Source: Lactuca virosa (Eukaryota; Streptophyta; Magnoliopsida; Asterales; Asteraceae). Taken from it: a stretch of DNA of 64,000 nt. This document shows positions 46,612 to 56,513 of this stretch, in pieces. The DNA lies in contig CAKMRJ010005634.1 of NCBI GenBank assembly GCA_928212115.1, positions 125,726,699-125,790,698 on the forward strand, in the 5' to 3' direction. The notes below the pieces were generated by a model. That model worked only from the letters and a program-made list of their open reading frames with translations, was not told where the DNA came from and made no database searches. Positions within the stretch are counted from its first letter, which is position 1; each line of letters opens with the position of its first letter. A program made the translations under genes and the position numbers.

Positions 46612-47006
46612 GAGTGACTTGACTTGACTACTTCGAACTTTTCTTGACGAGCTCGCTTATGGTACTTTTCCATAAGGTCCTTGTTCATCTCGAAAGGCCA
46701 GTAGTCCTCATAGTACCTCTGCAGTTCTGGGGACATAGTTGCCACCATGATGCATGCCACTTTGGTAGCATCATCGTAATGTTTCTTGTAGGCAGCAAGA
46801 TCTTCAGGAGTAGCTTCATTCTCATCAAGCTCTTTGAGCTCCTTTTCAAGAACATATTCTTTGTTCTCGAAACGAAGAGCCATCTTGATGTTGCGCATCC
46901 AATCGTTATAGTTTGAGCCATCCATAACGACTTTGGAGCATATATTGAGCAAGGAGAAGTTCTGGTTGGAGGAGGATGAAGCAGAAGTGTTTCCAGGAGT
47001 AGACAT
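46596..47006 (-). CDS. gag: Gag N-terminal part of copia M
   Basis: A 136-codon frame starting MSTPGNTSASSSSNQNFSLL at 47006, the first ATG after the leader in line with the family. It has KVVMDGSNYNDWMRNIKMAL and VLEKELKELDENEATPEDLA, then IMVATMSPELQRYYEDYWPF, typical copia gag. It leaves frame at 46615-46629, where TGACT occurs three times in tandem; two copies would keep the frame with the downstream 844-codon ORF, so this is a 5-base slippage insertion. Confidence 0.9.
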   Translation of the reverse strand: MSTPGNTSASSSSNQNFSLLNICSKVVMDGSNYNDWMRNIKMALRFENKEYVLEKELKELDENEATPEDLAAYKKHYDDATKVACIMVATMSPELQRYYEDYWPFEMNKDLMEKYHKRARQEKFEVVKSSHSWLAK

Positions 47007-48307
47007 CTGAAAAGAAAGAAAGTTTTAGTTAGATTTCAAGATACCTTAATAGAATAACCCAAAGATATAATATCAAGGTTAGGATCCAACTATGAAGATT
47101 CACAACTTAGAAATGGGATGCCGAGATCCAAGTGCAAATTTCATAAAGGTAGGTGAATGACGATTCACCAATTCCACCATTAGACGAAACAAACGAAGTG
47201 AAATTCCTAATTCTTTTGAGATACATTGAAACTATTCAATGGCATGTTTAATCTCAGATTATGCTCTTCTATTTGTGACTGGGATGCCGAGGATCACAAA
47301 CAAGATGTGAATAACCATGCAAATGTGCTTGGTAACCTCATTGTCTTTATCATTAACTATTGATGTGCTGGTAAACCACACACGCTCCATCAAAATGACA
47401 ATTATGAGATACCCATTACTACTCTTTATTAGTGCCTTTTAGTGTGCTGGTTAACCACACACGCTCCACTAACGACCAATAAAGCATAATGTGCAATTTC
47501 ATGGATTAGCATACTTTTCACATTTTTCCTAAAGTAACTAGAGTTGGGATTTTGAAAATAATGTTCTAGTACTTTCTTTAATATCATTATACTTTTAATG
47601 AGAAGTAGTTGTCCTATCAAATCCGTTCTGCTAACGACCCTCCACTAATCAAGGAAGCGGTGGGTGAGAGTGGACACCCATTCAACTACCATTTTATAGG
47701 CAGTTTCCTTATACCCCCCTTATAGATTAGCTTCGTGAATGAGGCATACTAGCGATTTGACTGACCATTTCTTATACATATATAATATTAAACTTTTAAT
47801 TATAATATATATATAAGGTGTGTTTTAAAACATTTTAAAACTTCAAGGGTTTATAAATTTCGAAATTTAAGCTATTAAATTTAAATTTAAATAAACCAAT
47901 TAACTAGATTTAATATTTATCTTTTAATTAACTATTAATCAAATTATTAAATCTTGTAAGGATTATCTAATTAAATTAATCCATTAATTTAATCCTAATC
48001 CTTATCCCTCTAAATTTTGAAAAATAGGGTAAGGATAATTATCCAATTAATCTAATTAAGTAACAATTATCCAAAACAAGAAACCCTAGTTATCCTCTAG
48101 CATATTTCGAAATTTACAAGGGAGGTGGCTAGGGTTTTCAAAACCCTAACCCTAATTTCGATTAGGGTTCTTTGGAGGCTAGGGTTTTCGAAAAAAACTC
48201 TTTGATCCAAAACCCTAGAAATCGAAAATTTTGGCCTTTAGGGTTTAATAGCTATAAACCCTAATTTGCAATTCAACAATTGTAGCAATTCAATTTAAAA
48301 CAACAAT
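47007..48307 (-). other. Leader of copia M
   Basis: A 1.3-kb untranslated leader between primer-binding site and gag. It holds imperfect direct repeats: GTGCTGGTAAACCACACACG (47364) and GTGCTGGTTAACCACACACG (47442), and GGGATGCCGAG at 47110 and 47280. AT-rich in the right half. No ORF that I can support. Confidence 0.65.
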
Positions 48308-48320
48308 GGCTCTGATACCA
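48308..48320 (-). promoter_or_regulatory. Primer-binding site of copia M
   Basis: The minus strand reads TGGTATCAGAGCC, 13 bases complementary to initiator Met tRNA, one base from the 5' LTR end at 48322. Confidence 0.92.
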
Positions 48321-48321
48321 C

Positions 48322-49171
48322 TGATGGGTTTTAGGTACAACAAGCAAACTAGAAAACAATTCCTAAGTTCACATGCAACCTACTTTGGATCTATGTTTTA
48401 ACTATTGAACATACAACTTTGAATTGCAATACAAGAACCCTAGAGGAGAGAGGCTATTATCGAAAATAGTAAACTAGGGTTTAGGGTTTACATACCTTTC
48501 AATTGTTATAGCAAACAATTGATATTCCCTTGATCTTGATCTTGATCTTCTTGGAAGCTTTAGCACCACAAGTGTAATGCCTCTAATGGAGTCACACCCA
48601 AACTAGCAAGAGGGAAAGTAGAGAGAGAGAGGAGAGGGAGTATGCAATTTCGGCCAGGGTATTCTTCCAAAGAATCAGTACCCAAATGTGAGCCAGGAGG
48701 CTCCTTAAATAGTTGAGGGAACTAGGGTTTAGGGAAAACCCTAGTTATCCTTTGCTTAGGGCCTAAGCAAGACCCAAGGCCTTATCTTGGAGCCCTTGGA
48801 CGAATTCTCTAGGGTTTCCCCTAGGGTTTTCGTCCACCCCCTTCCAAGGGGGTTCTGGAACCTTCCACTCAACTATTAGTTAATTGCAAACTAGTCCCTA
48901 CACTTTATAATTAATTCTTTTAACCCCAAAATTAATTCTGATTAATTCCTGGCTAACAATTAATTAAACATAATGATTTCTAATTAATATATTAATCCAT
49001 TAACATATTAATAAATCATTTATATTAATTTATTAATCTTATAAATTAATATCTCTCCTTTCATAATTTCCTTGTCTAGTTACTAGGTTGAGGGCAACCC
49101 AAAAGGACTGTGCTGCTATCAATTCAAGTACATACCAATTATAGTTATGGGCTTAGACACCTAATCCAACA
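48322..49171 (-). mobile_element. 5' LTR of copia M
   Basis: 850 bp; nearly identical to 41237-42091. The length difference of 5 bp is accounted for by a 3-bp (GA repeat) and two 1-bp indels. It carries the element's own promoter; I do not see a clear TATA box that I would place confidently. Confidence 0.92.
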
Positions 49172-49282
49172 GTAGTATGATGGTTGATTTCGTGACAACT
49201 GTCAGTTATGCCTGTGTATGCTTGATGACTCTGTGATTCTTTGTTATGATATTATATGGTAGTGGTAGGGGTGAAATAGACA

Positions 49283-49448
49283 TGATATCCGGTTTAAATA
49301 AAGCGAAGGGGATTGCAAGCACCCAGATATACTTGATAGTATTCGGTTGAAATAGACCGAAGGAGATTGCAAGCACCCATATATGCTTGATTGTATCCGG
49401 TTGAAAGAGACCGAATGGGATTGCAAGCACCCATATATGCTTGGTTGT
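49283..49448 (+). repeat. 54-bp minisatellite in the K LTR
   Basis: About three copies of a 54-bp unit containing GCAAGCACCCATATATGCTT and GGTTGAAAGAGACCGAA. Because 54 is a multiple of three, several frames stay open through it and give false repeated ORFs. Confidence 0.88.
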
Positions 49449-49720
49449 ATGTTTTTATGGTATTAAGTATTTTGGGAGAACTCACTAAGCTTTGCGCTTA
49501 CAGTTTTCAGTTTATGTTTCAGGTACTTCTAGTTTGAAGGAGAAGGGCCTGGCCTGATTGCATCACATCACCCTATGATTTCTGCATTTCGAGATATTGG
49601 GATTTTGTACTATGATAATATGATAACAGGATACACTTTTGACTGATTTGATATGAGTATCATATGTTTTCAATGAAATTTAAAACAAAAAAATTGTATC
49701 TGTATTTTGGGGATGTTACA

Positions 49721-49945
49721 GCTACACTGACCTCGGCATTGCTGGTCTCTCACTCGTTGATCAGAAGTATTGGGTCTCTTCACAGGACCCTCAACTGTAT
49801 GCACCTATTCTGGCTTCCTCTTCCCGAGGTGCTCCAAATCAATATCCCGCTCTCGGGCTCTAGCTATCATGTCCTCAAAAGTCCGACAAGCTAAAAAGCT
49901 AACAAAACTCCCTCATATCGTCTCGTAGCATATCATGGTACCGGG
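49721..49945 (-). pseudogene. Gypsy gag scrap E
   Basis: The minus strand encodes RYHDMLRDDMREF, then LACRTFEDMIARARERDIDL and EHLGKRKPE, the region of gag just ahead of the zinc knuckles, as at 2161-2379 in element A. K inserted in it (GCTAC at 49721-49725 would be one target copy). It could be the missing gag of element C, which has the same orientation. It ends against the LINE at about 49945. Confidence 0.75.
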
Positions 49946-51850
49946 ACCAGCCGTATTCACTTTTAAGCTACTAAAATACAAGTGAGATGCAATTAAAAAT
50001 GATGTATTTTAGTTCATGACATATTTTGAGAAATGTGGTTGTATAGAACGAAAGAGAAATTCTTCCTTCATCATGCTCGTGCCAAAATGTAAAGATCTGC
50101 TTTCCCTTTGTGACCACAGGCCAATCAACCTCATTGGTAGCATTTACAAAATTATCACCAAGGTACTAGCTCTTAGAATCAAAGGGGCTATTGGATCGGT
50201 AATATATGTGGTTTAATTGGCGTATATAGAGGGTAGAATATTCTTGAACGCCCTTTCATCATGAATGAAGTTTGTTCTTGGGATAGGAGGAAAGAAAATA
50301 TCTTTTTATTTAAAGTTGATTTCGAAAAGGTGTTTGATTCGATTAATTGGAAATTTCTTGATTCGGTAATGGAGCAAATGGGTTTTAGTTTAAAATATAG
50401 ATCTTGGATTCTCAGATGCCTCATATCATCTCAGGCTCTGTTCTTGTAAACGGATCACCAATGAAAGAATTTCCAATTACTAGGGGAGCTTTACAAGGCA
50501 ACCCACTATCCCTGTTCCTTTTCATCATAGCTACGGAAAGATTAAATTTGGCTTTACAAAGTGCATGTAATCCCTTTATCACGACATTAAGCTACCAAAC
50601 TCAAGACATATTATATCTCATCTATTTTACACCAACGACACCATTTTCGTGGGAGAATGGTGAAGTGATAGCATCCGCAACCTTTCCTATATTTTCAAAT
50701 GTTTTGAGGTATCTTCTGGCTTAAAAGTCAACTTCCACAAATCTAGGCTCTTCAATATTTGTACCACAAACCTAGAACTAAATAGAAGAGCAAGGTCGAC
50801 ACGATGTCTAAATGGTTCCCTTCCTTTTATTTACTTGGGAGTACCGGTGGGTACATACATGTTTTTGAAAAATCCTATAATTGATAGATTCAATACTAAA
50901 TTATTGGGTTGCAAAGCCAAGACTCTATCGTTCGGTGGTCATAATACATTAATTAAATCGGTCCTTGGTAGCTTACTAACTTACTATTTATCCTTATCTA
51001 AAGCTCCGATTGATGTAATTGATACTATTGAAAATATTCTATGTAATTTTTTATGGGGTGGTGGAGAAAATAAGTCCAAGATACATTGGGTGGCATGGAT
51101 TAAGGTAGTAGATTCCAAAGAAAGTGGCGTTTAAAGAGTCGGGTCATTGAAAGCACAAAATATTGCTTTACTTACAAAGTGGTGCCTAACAGCCTATGGA
51201 GAGATGTAATATATTGCATTCATAATTTGATAAGAAAATATTGCTTTCCTTCTCGACTCTATTGCTACTAATTACTCCCCAACTGGCTTCAGATTCAATT
51301 TAGCTGCAAATGGTAGATGCACAGTTGAGATTTTGAGAAGATTTTTAGATTCCAAGTTTCATCAATCAGTAGGTCACTTAATTGGTGGTTAAAGCTTACC
51401 CCTCTGAATGTCAGATGCTTCATTTGTAGGGTCATGATGGGTAGAATTCCCATTTACTGACACACTTGCAAACAAAGGCATATTAGTTCAATGTTCTTCA
51501 CCTCACTTATACACCAGTGGAACTAAAAACGGTGGACCACGTTTAACTGTCGTTTGGCTACTGTTTCTAGAGATTGGGTGCTTAAATGGTGTGGTATACA
51601 TCCTCGTCCAATTCACTGATGTTTCCAAGTTTCTTGACTATGCTGCTAACTGGAGTAATTGCCTTAGGAAGAGAAAGATAATTACTACAATCTTCTAATG
51701 TCTACTATGGATTATTTGGAATGCGAGAAAAAATAAGGTGTTTAACAACATGTGATCTCCCCCCCCCCCCCCCCCCCCCCCCCCACTTGAATTGTTGATA
51801 TGGTCATCTCTCTTTCATATGTTTAATGTAATTACAAGAGCAGACGTTGA
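49946..51850 (+). pseudogene. 5'-truncated L1-type LINE reverse transcriptase
   Basis: Segments in several plus frames: FEKCGCIERKRNSSFIMLVP, HRPINLIGSIYKIITKVLAL, KENIFLFKVDFEKVFDSINW (palm Asp), VNGSPMKEFPITRGALQGNP, then a region where the usual YADD would read YTND after a frameshift (about 50618-50640), then SLPFIYLGVPVGTYMFLKNP-like text, WGGGENKSKIHWVAWIKV and the zf-RVT-like PLNVRCFICRVMMGRIP. The order is that of plant LINE ORF2 without the endonuclease. First catalytic Asp of YADD is lost. Ends near the C run at 51759; no poly(A) tail or target duplication is evident. Confidence 0.85.
51759..51784. repeat. Run of 26 cytosines
   Basis: An uninterrupted C homopolymer, G on the other strand. 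It falls in the last recognisable part of the LINE (KVFNNM before it, LLIWSSLFHMFNV after it in another frame). It is unlike the AT-rich surroundings. Confidence 0.95.
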
Positions 51851-53023
51851 AAATAATATTGATTCACGACCAAATTTGATCCTTTAAATAAATTTGTTTA
51901 GATTAAAAAATGTGCTCAAAATGAAATTTTCAACTTATTTTTCAGGTGAATTCAGGTAACGTTTGGAGAGAGGCCGAGGCTAAAGAAGAGGAGGGAGAAA
52001 AAGGAGGAAGGTCGCCGATAAGAAGGGATAAAGAGAAGGAAAGGAACGGTGGTTGGAGAAAGATCGACAGTAACACAAAAGATAATTGGCAATGTTCTTC
52101 AATTTATAGAGAAAAATGAGGAAGAAAACGAAGGGGGAGATAGGAATTGGAACTAATGGGAAAGAGAGAGGGAAATAGGAGAATAGGGTTGAGAGGGAAT
52201 GAGGTAGGTGAGTATGTGGTGGTGGGATTAGTTTTATTTTGTTATTCTTTAATTTAAAATGTAAAAGACAATCTAACATAAAATAAAAAAGGATATAAAA
52301 GTTATTTTTCATGCTTCAATAACTAAATACGAAAAAATAAAATTCAAACCATAAAGACCATTCTTGTAACGAAAAAAAGTTATGAATAAAAATTACAAAT
52401 CAAGGAAACCACAGGGACCATTTATGTAACTTTATATTTCGTCTATTTCCTTGGTTAGGGATTGTTTTAAGATTTTGTTACTGAGACTATTTTTGTAAAT
52501 CTTTTGATCACACATGGACCACTTATATCATTTTGTCTTACACAAAGATCGTTTGTTTAATTATGTTATATCTAGAACATTCCTATATTTCTTTCTCATA
52601 CACATATCGTGATATGTCATTTTGTTTATTTGAAACACGGAAAATAATCATGTTCTTTTTTTCTATTTGAAAAGTATAGGGGCCAAAAGTGAAAAATGTA
52701 ACTCACTAAAAAAAATGTGATACACATGGACCATTTAAGATTTTTTTTCTCATACAATAACCATTCTGTCATTTCATTTATTTAAAACATAGAGGATATT
52801 TCTATATTTTATCTATTTAAAACTTAAAATACAAAAAGTAATACAATTTATTAAAAAGCACATGTAGCTTGATTTGATCTTTATGAACAGTATCTAGTAT
52901 TTTGATAAATGTTATATAACATACTATTACTCTATGATATTGTATAACGTTACTCTATGATATTATATAACGAAACAATGATATAAGGTAATAGGATCAT
53001 TATATCTAACGATCCTACCAACA
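51851..53023. other. AT-rich spacer with degenerate repeats
   Basis: No gene is supported. Diverged repeats of a phrase like ACCATTTTTGTAACTTT recur (about 52355, 52420, 52480, 52520, 52725, 52755), with a GA-rich block at 51965-52210 that gives a spurious 110-codon minus frame. The phrase is familiar from spacer repeats in Asteraceae, but I cannot assign a family. Confidence 0.5.
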
Positions 53024-53131
53024 AAAAAACGATTTCGTTTCTTCTATCGATTTTGAAGCAAAATCGAACCTAAGATCAAAAAACGATTTCGTTTCTTCTA
53101 TCGATTTTGAAGCAAAATCGAACCTAAGATC
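53024..53131. repeat. Perfect 54-bp tandem duplication
   Basis: Two identical 54-bp units (53024-53077 and 53078-53131). Each contains the hairpin CGATTTTGAAGCAAAATCG (8-bp stem, 3-base loop). No differences between copies, so it is recent. Confidence 0.95.
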
Positions 53132-53684
53132 TTGATTGCACTTAGGATAGTAAGATCATATTTCAATTAGATCTCACATATCCTCTGTGATTTAGTCTTT
53201 AGTGTCTACAAAGTAAACTTAGTTTTTTTTATAACCTTTTGATCATATGAGTTCATAAATCCAACGTAGTTTTAGTTCTTAATAAAATACAAAGGACTTT
53301 TTAGGATTGAGTTTGAAAATTGTTTATTTATTTATTTACAAAACTGTAAAATTTGTCCATGTGGTTTGCAAAAAACTGTGAATAAGGTTCAAAAAGTTTT
53401 CGATTTGCATGGAAGGTCCAAAATCAAGAATTTTCCAAGGTTTTGGTCCCTAAAAACTTGAAATGACCGTTTTACCCTTTTAATTTATTTTTCACATTTC
53501 TTAATATTTATTCCAATGTTTTTTTAATTTAAAAAACAAAAGAATTAACCCAACCCAAACCACCCCTCGATAGTACCCTCCTCTTATCTCTCCTTCTCTC
53601 TTTGACTTTCTTTCTCGGGCTCAGTTTTTTTTTCTCTCTCTCTCTCATCTTTTTCTTCCTCACATTCACCTGCCGATTAAACAT

Positions 53685-53697
53685 TTCACACACACAA

Positions 53698-53786
<89 letters not shown>

Positions 53787-53787
53787 T
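53685..53787. repeat. Compound (CA)n(TA)n(CA)n microsatellite
   Basis: (CA) from 53685, (TA) about 53718-53772, (CA) to 53787. A CT-rich stretch (53570-53660) precedes it. Frames across it are low-complexity artefacts. Confidence 0.95.
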
Positions 53788-54363
53788 GTATACATACAAG
53801 TAATCTATATATCGTTTGCAAATATAGGAGTTATTTAAGTCCATGGAGACGAATACGTGGTATCTCAAAGGGTGATATCAAAATTATACCCTAGCTCCAT
53901 TTTCAAAGGTTGATTCCAATCAGGTTTTGATCTGTGATATCTCTTTGACTTTTTCTCCCATCATCTTACCTGCAAATCATACCCATCTTCTTGTTCTTTA
54001 CCTTTCACCAGCAAATCAGACCCATATGAACAAAAAAGACACCCATATCAACTTGCCCATTTCATTTTCTTTCTGTATCAGATTTGTGTTTCCAGAAATT
54101 GGATAGTGTGGCAATCACGGTGGTAGATGATGATGAGGAGAAAGAACATGGTGGAGAATTTAATATTGATGTTGGATATTGGTGGGGTGGAGGTGGGATT
54201 AGGGTTCTTTGATACAGAAATCAAAAAACATAAATCCACAACAAATTGTTGATCAGAATGGAAATTAGTGGCAATGGTGATTGTTGTTGTTGCAGTAGCG
54301 ACTGTGGGAAGGGATCCAGAGAGAATTGAATTGAAAGGTGTGAGAATATGGTTTGTTTTCTGT

Positions 54364-54364
<1 letters not shown>

Positions 54365-54407
<43 letters not shown>
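54365..54407. repeat. (TA)n microsatellite at the LTR TATA position
   Basis: About 21 TA units. By comparison with the 2738-5172 LTR it sits where that LTR has its minus-strand TATA box (4216-4224), with U3-like sequence on its right. Confidence 0.9.
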
Positions 54408-54410
<3 letters not shown>

Positions 54411-55101
54411 CTCAACAGGGGTGCATTGCGCCTGTTACTGAGTGTGTCGCGCCTCATGGCTGACATGTCTCCACCAGCTGTTTGCCACATGTCCAGCTCT
54501 CGTTCGTCTGCGTCCTTTCTTCTAGAACTTTGCCACGTGTCACCATTTCGTAGTGTCATGTCATAGTGTCTCTTGGAGAGGGCGTCTACCCGACCATGTC
54601 ACATGGCGCCACCAGGTGATGCCACGTCATCAGTCCAGGTAAATTCATGCAAATCTTTGGACGGTCATAACTTTCGCATACAAGCTCCGTTTTCGACGTT
54701 CTTTATATCCCAGGAATCCTCTCGACGAACTCTACAACCTTCTTTATGGTTTTAAAAGCTATTTCTCACTCTAACTAAAATTCATATTTGGACTGGTTTA
54801 GACTGTTAAAGTTCGTGCAAAATTCATAATTCGTTCATACGAACTTCATTCTCTACTATCTTTATATCGACGGGGTCATATTCATGAGTTCTTCAACTCT
54901 CGTTTATATTGTTTCGGTTAACAATCAACCCATTTGAATTTCAATTTCTGTGTCCGCACTGCTGCGACTTTCGAAAAATCATAACTTCCTTATACAAAGT
55001 CAGATTTACATGTTCTCTATAGGCACGCTCTCGCTTTACGATTACTATGACTTTCTTTTAGATTATATCTTGATTGTCTAGCCCGAAGTTGCGGGCGTTA
55101 A
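54408..55101 (-). mobile_element. LTR U3 fragment related to the 2738-5172 LTR
   Basis: Its right end reads TAGCCCGAAGTTGCGGGCGT, close to the end of the 2738-5172 LTR (TAGCCCGGATCTACGGGCGT), and it shares the U3 units CATAACTTTCGCATA, CCGTTTTCGACGTTCTTTAT (54663-54712), and two further weaker units (54828, 54972). The left boundary is uncertain: sequence left of the (TA)n array (54240-54364) reads like a CT-rich leader on the minus strand. No target duplication found. Confidence 0.7.
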
Positions 55102-55790
55102 AGCCGCCTAGGTAGTTCGTTTCTTCTTTAATGATCCCAGAGGCGTGGAGTTTAGGCATATGATCTAGGCTATGTGTTTCACCGATTATCACTCCTTTCT
55201 TGAACCAGTCCTTCATGAATGTATAAGAATTGAGTATAATCGATGGGACTTCTTTTTGAGGCCTCTTCCTGTTTGTGTCGTTGATAACTTGAGCGAAAGT
55301 CCTGTTGCCTCTCACCTCTATAGAGTAAGATGGAACTCCATGAGAGGTGTTAGGATGCATGTGTTATCTTAGCCTGGGATAACAACGTGTGTTCTTGGTT
55401 GTGATTTTGAAGGGTTTTACGTTGATGTTTTGAAACGTTTACCTCTAATGTCTTTGTCTCTGCACTTGATTCCTCGTACCTTTAACTCCGTTTCTCTGGC
55501 ATCTTTGATGTCGACATATCTGACGAAAGCAAAGTTCTTTTGTAATAGTCCTTCTTCAATCCAAAGTATACATCCACTACATTCTCGAATCTACTAAATG
55601 GTTCACACAATTCCTCCTTTCTTGTACCGTCAGGGAATCCCGACACATAGTAGTTCGTGTGTTCTTTATTCCGTTGAGGTGTGTTGTTGTTCTTCCGTCG
55701 TCAAACCTCCGTCCACTCTCCGTTCACTTGGTGACCTCTCAAGTCTCATCTCCTTAGATAGTGTGTTTGGTATTCATTGATGCTAGTCAT
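55058..55790 (-). pseudogene. RRM-type LINE ORF1 relic
   Basis: Reading leftwards: NYYVSGFPDGTRKEELCEPF (RNP2-like), SRFENVVDVYFGLKKDYYK, then after a frameshift FAFVRYVDIKDARETELKVR (RNP1-like), which is an RRM fold order; then VRGNRTFAQVINDTNRKRPQ and WFKKGVIIGETHSLDHMPKL (55360-55058). RRM-containing proteins with a downstream SFA.V and W....L.GE..S pattern are the ORF1 of plant L1-type LINEs and related repeat proteins. It is on the opposite strand to the LINE RT at 49946. The last codons run into the LTR fragment. At least two frameshifts. Confidence 0.6.
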
Positions 55791-55993
55791 AAATCATATT
55801 GGTTCGTATTCTATAAAGGCTTCGGTTTATAGCGAGTGTGGAAAAATTAGATCGGTTATAAGGAAAACTAATGTAGATAATTAACAAATTATAAATTTAT
55901 CATTTTCATTCAAATTTATATGAATTATAATAGCCATTAGATTTATTTTAAGCAAGGGTCCATAAACGTTCCTACTCACATAAATTAGTTTTG

Positions 55994-55996
<3 letters not shown>

Positions 55997-56046
<50 letters not shown>

Positions 56047-56513
56047 GCGTATCTAACAAGTAAGAAGGTAGGTCCTAGGACCTACCTAAAATTTGAATTT
56101 CATTTATAATATATATACCACAAAAATTAGGAACTACCTTAGAAAAAATAAAGAACCGGCATTGAGTTTATTTTTTAAAAAAATGTCTTAAAATACCATT
56201 TTAAAAGGAGAAAAAACTAAGCTACATGAGACATTTGTGTTGTTAAATATATAGGGTTAAATATAATATATAGCTTTTATCAAACAATAACGTATCAATG
56301 CACTAATAATCAACTAGTTTTTCATTAAATTATTCGTTTTTTTCAATTATATTTCAGTCGGTTTTTTAAAATTTTAATTGGTGATGATTGGTCGGTTTTT
56401 TCAGTTATATTTCATTAAACCGTATCCGACCCGACCCCTCACAAGTGTTGTTGATTTTATTATTGGTTTTACTTAATTTGGGAAACACATGATATTTTGT
56501 TTAGATTCGCCAC

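Larger units (their letters stand above)
41237..49171 (-). mobile_element. Nearly intact Ty1/copia element M
   Basis: It is bounded by LTRs 41237-42091 and 48322-49171 with exact GTAGT duplications (41232-41236 and 49172-49176), inserted in the LTR of K. Minus orientation: primer-binding site 48308-48320, gag from 47006, zinc knuckle, protease, integrase, RT, RNase H to 42957, and polypurine tract 42092-42104. By eye the two LTRs differ by about four substitutions and three short indels, so it is the youngest clear insertion here. Only three small frame breaks separate the ORFs. Confidence 0.95.
36751..49720 (+). mobile_element. Ty3/gypsy chromovirus element K, pol and 3' LTR
   Basis: Plus-strand protease end, RT, RNase H, integrase and chromodomain (36751-39847), a polypurine tract (39851-39863) and a 3' LTR (39865-49720) interrupted by copia M. 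Its gag is possibly scrap D (22534-22812) on the far side of copia H. The 5' LTR is not in the window. The right flank is GCTAC in a minus-strand gag scrap. Multiple stops in pol. Confidence 0.88.
39865..49720 (+). mobile_element. 3' LTR of element K, interrupted by copia M
   Basis: It starts TGTAGCGTCC and ends GGGGATGTTACA. Without copia M and one target copy it is about 1916 bp. Ordered landmarks: TACG-type palindromes (39950-40045), TATA region (40081), a second palindrome cluster (40677-40785), GGTACCAATGTCGGCCCAC (about 41201), copia M, minisatellite (49283-49448), then GGGAGAACTCACTAAGC (49473) and a 3' end resembling the other LTRs. Confidence 0.82.

Noticed and set aside
48308..48320. 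Possible tRNA gene from the TGGTATCAGAGCC match
   Set aside because: Only the 3' complement of initiator Met tRNA is present, next to an LTR; it is a primer-binding site.
49206..49485. Minus frames with a repeated ACNP-type peptide
   Set aside because: Produced by the 54-bp minisatellite, whose length is a multiple of three.
51980..52312. 110-codon minus frame in a GA-rich stretch
   Set aside because: Low-complexity Phe/Pro/Ser composition, no motif, lies in purine-rich spacer.
53529..53868. Overlapping frames with long Ile-Tyr and Val-Cys runs
   Set aside because: They are translations of the (CA)n(TA)n microsatellite.
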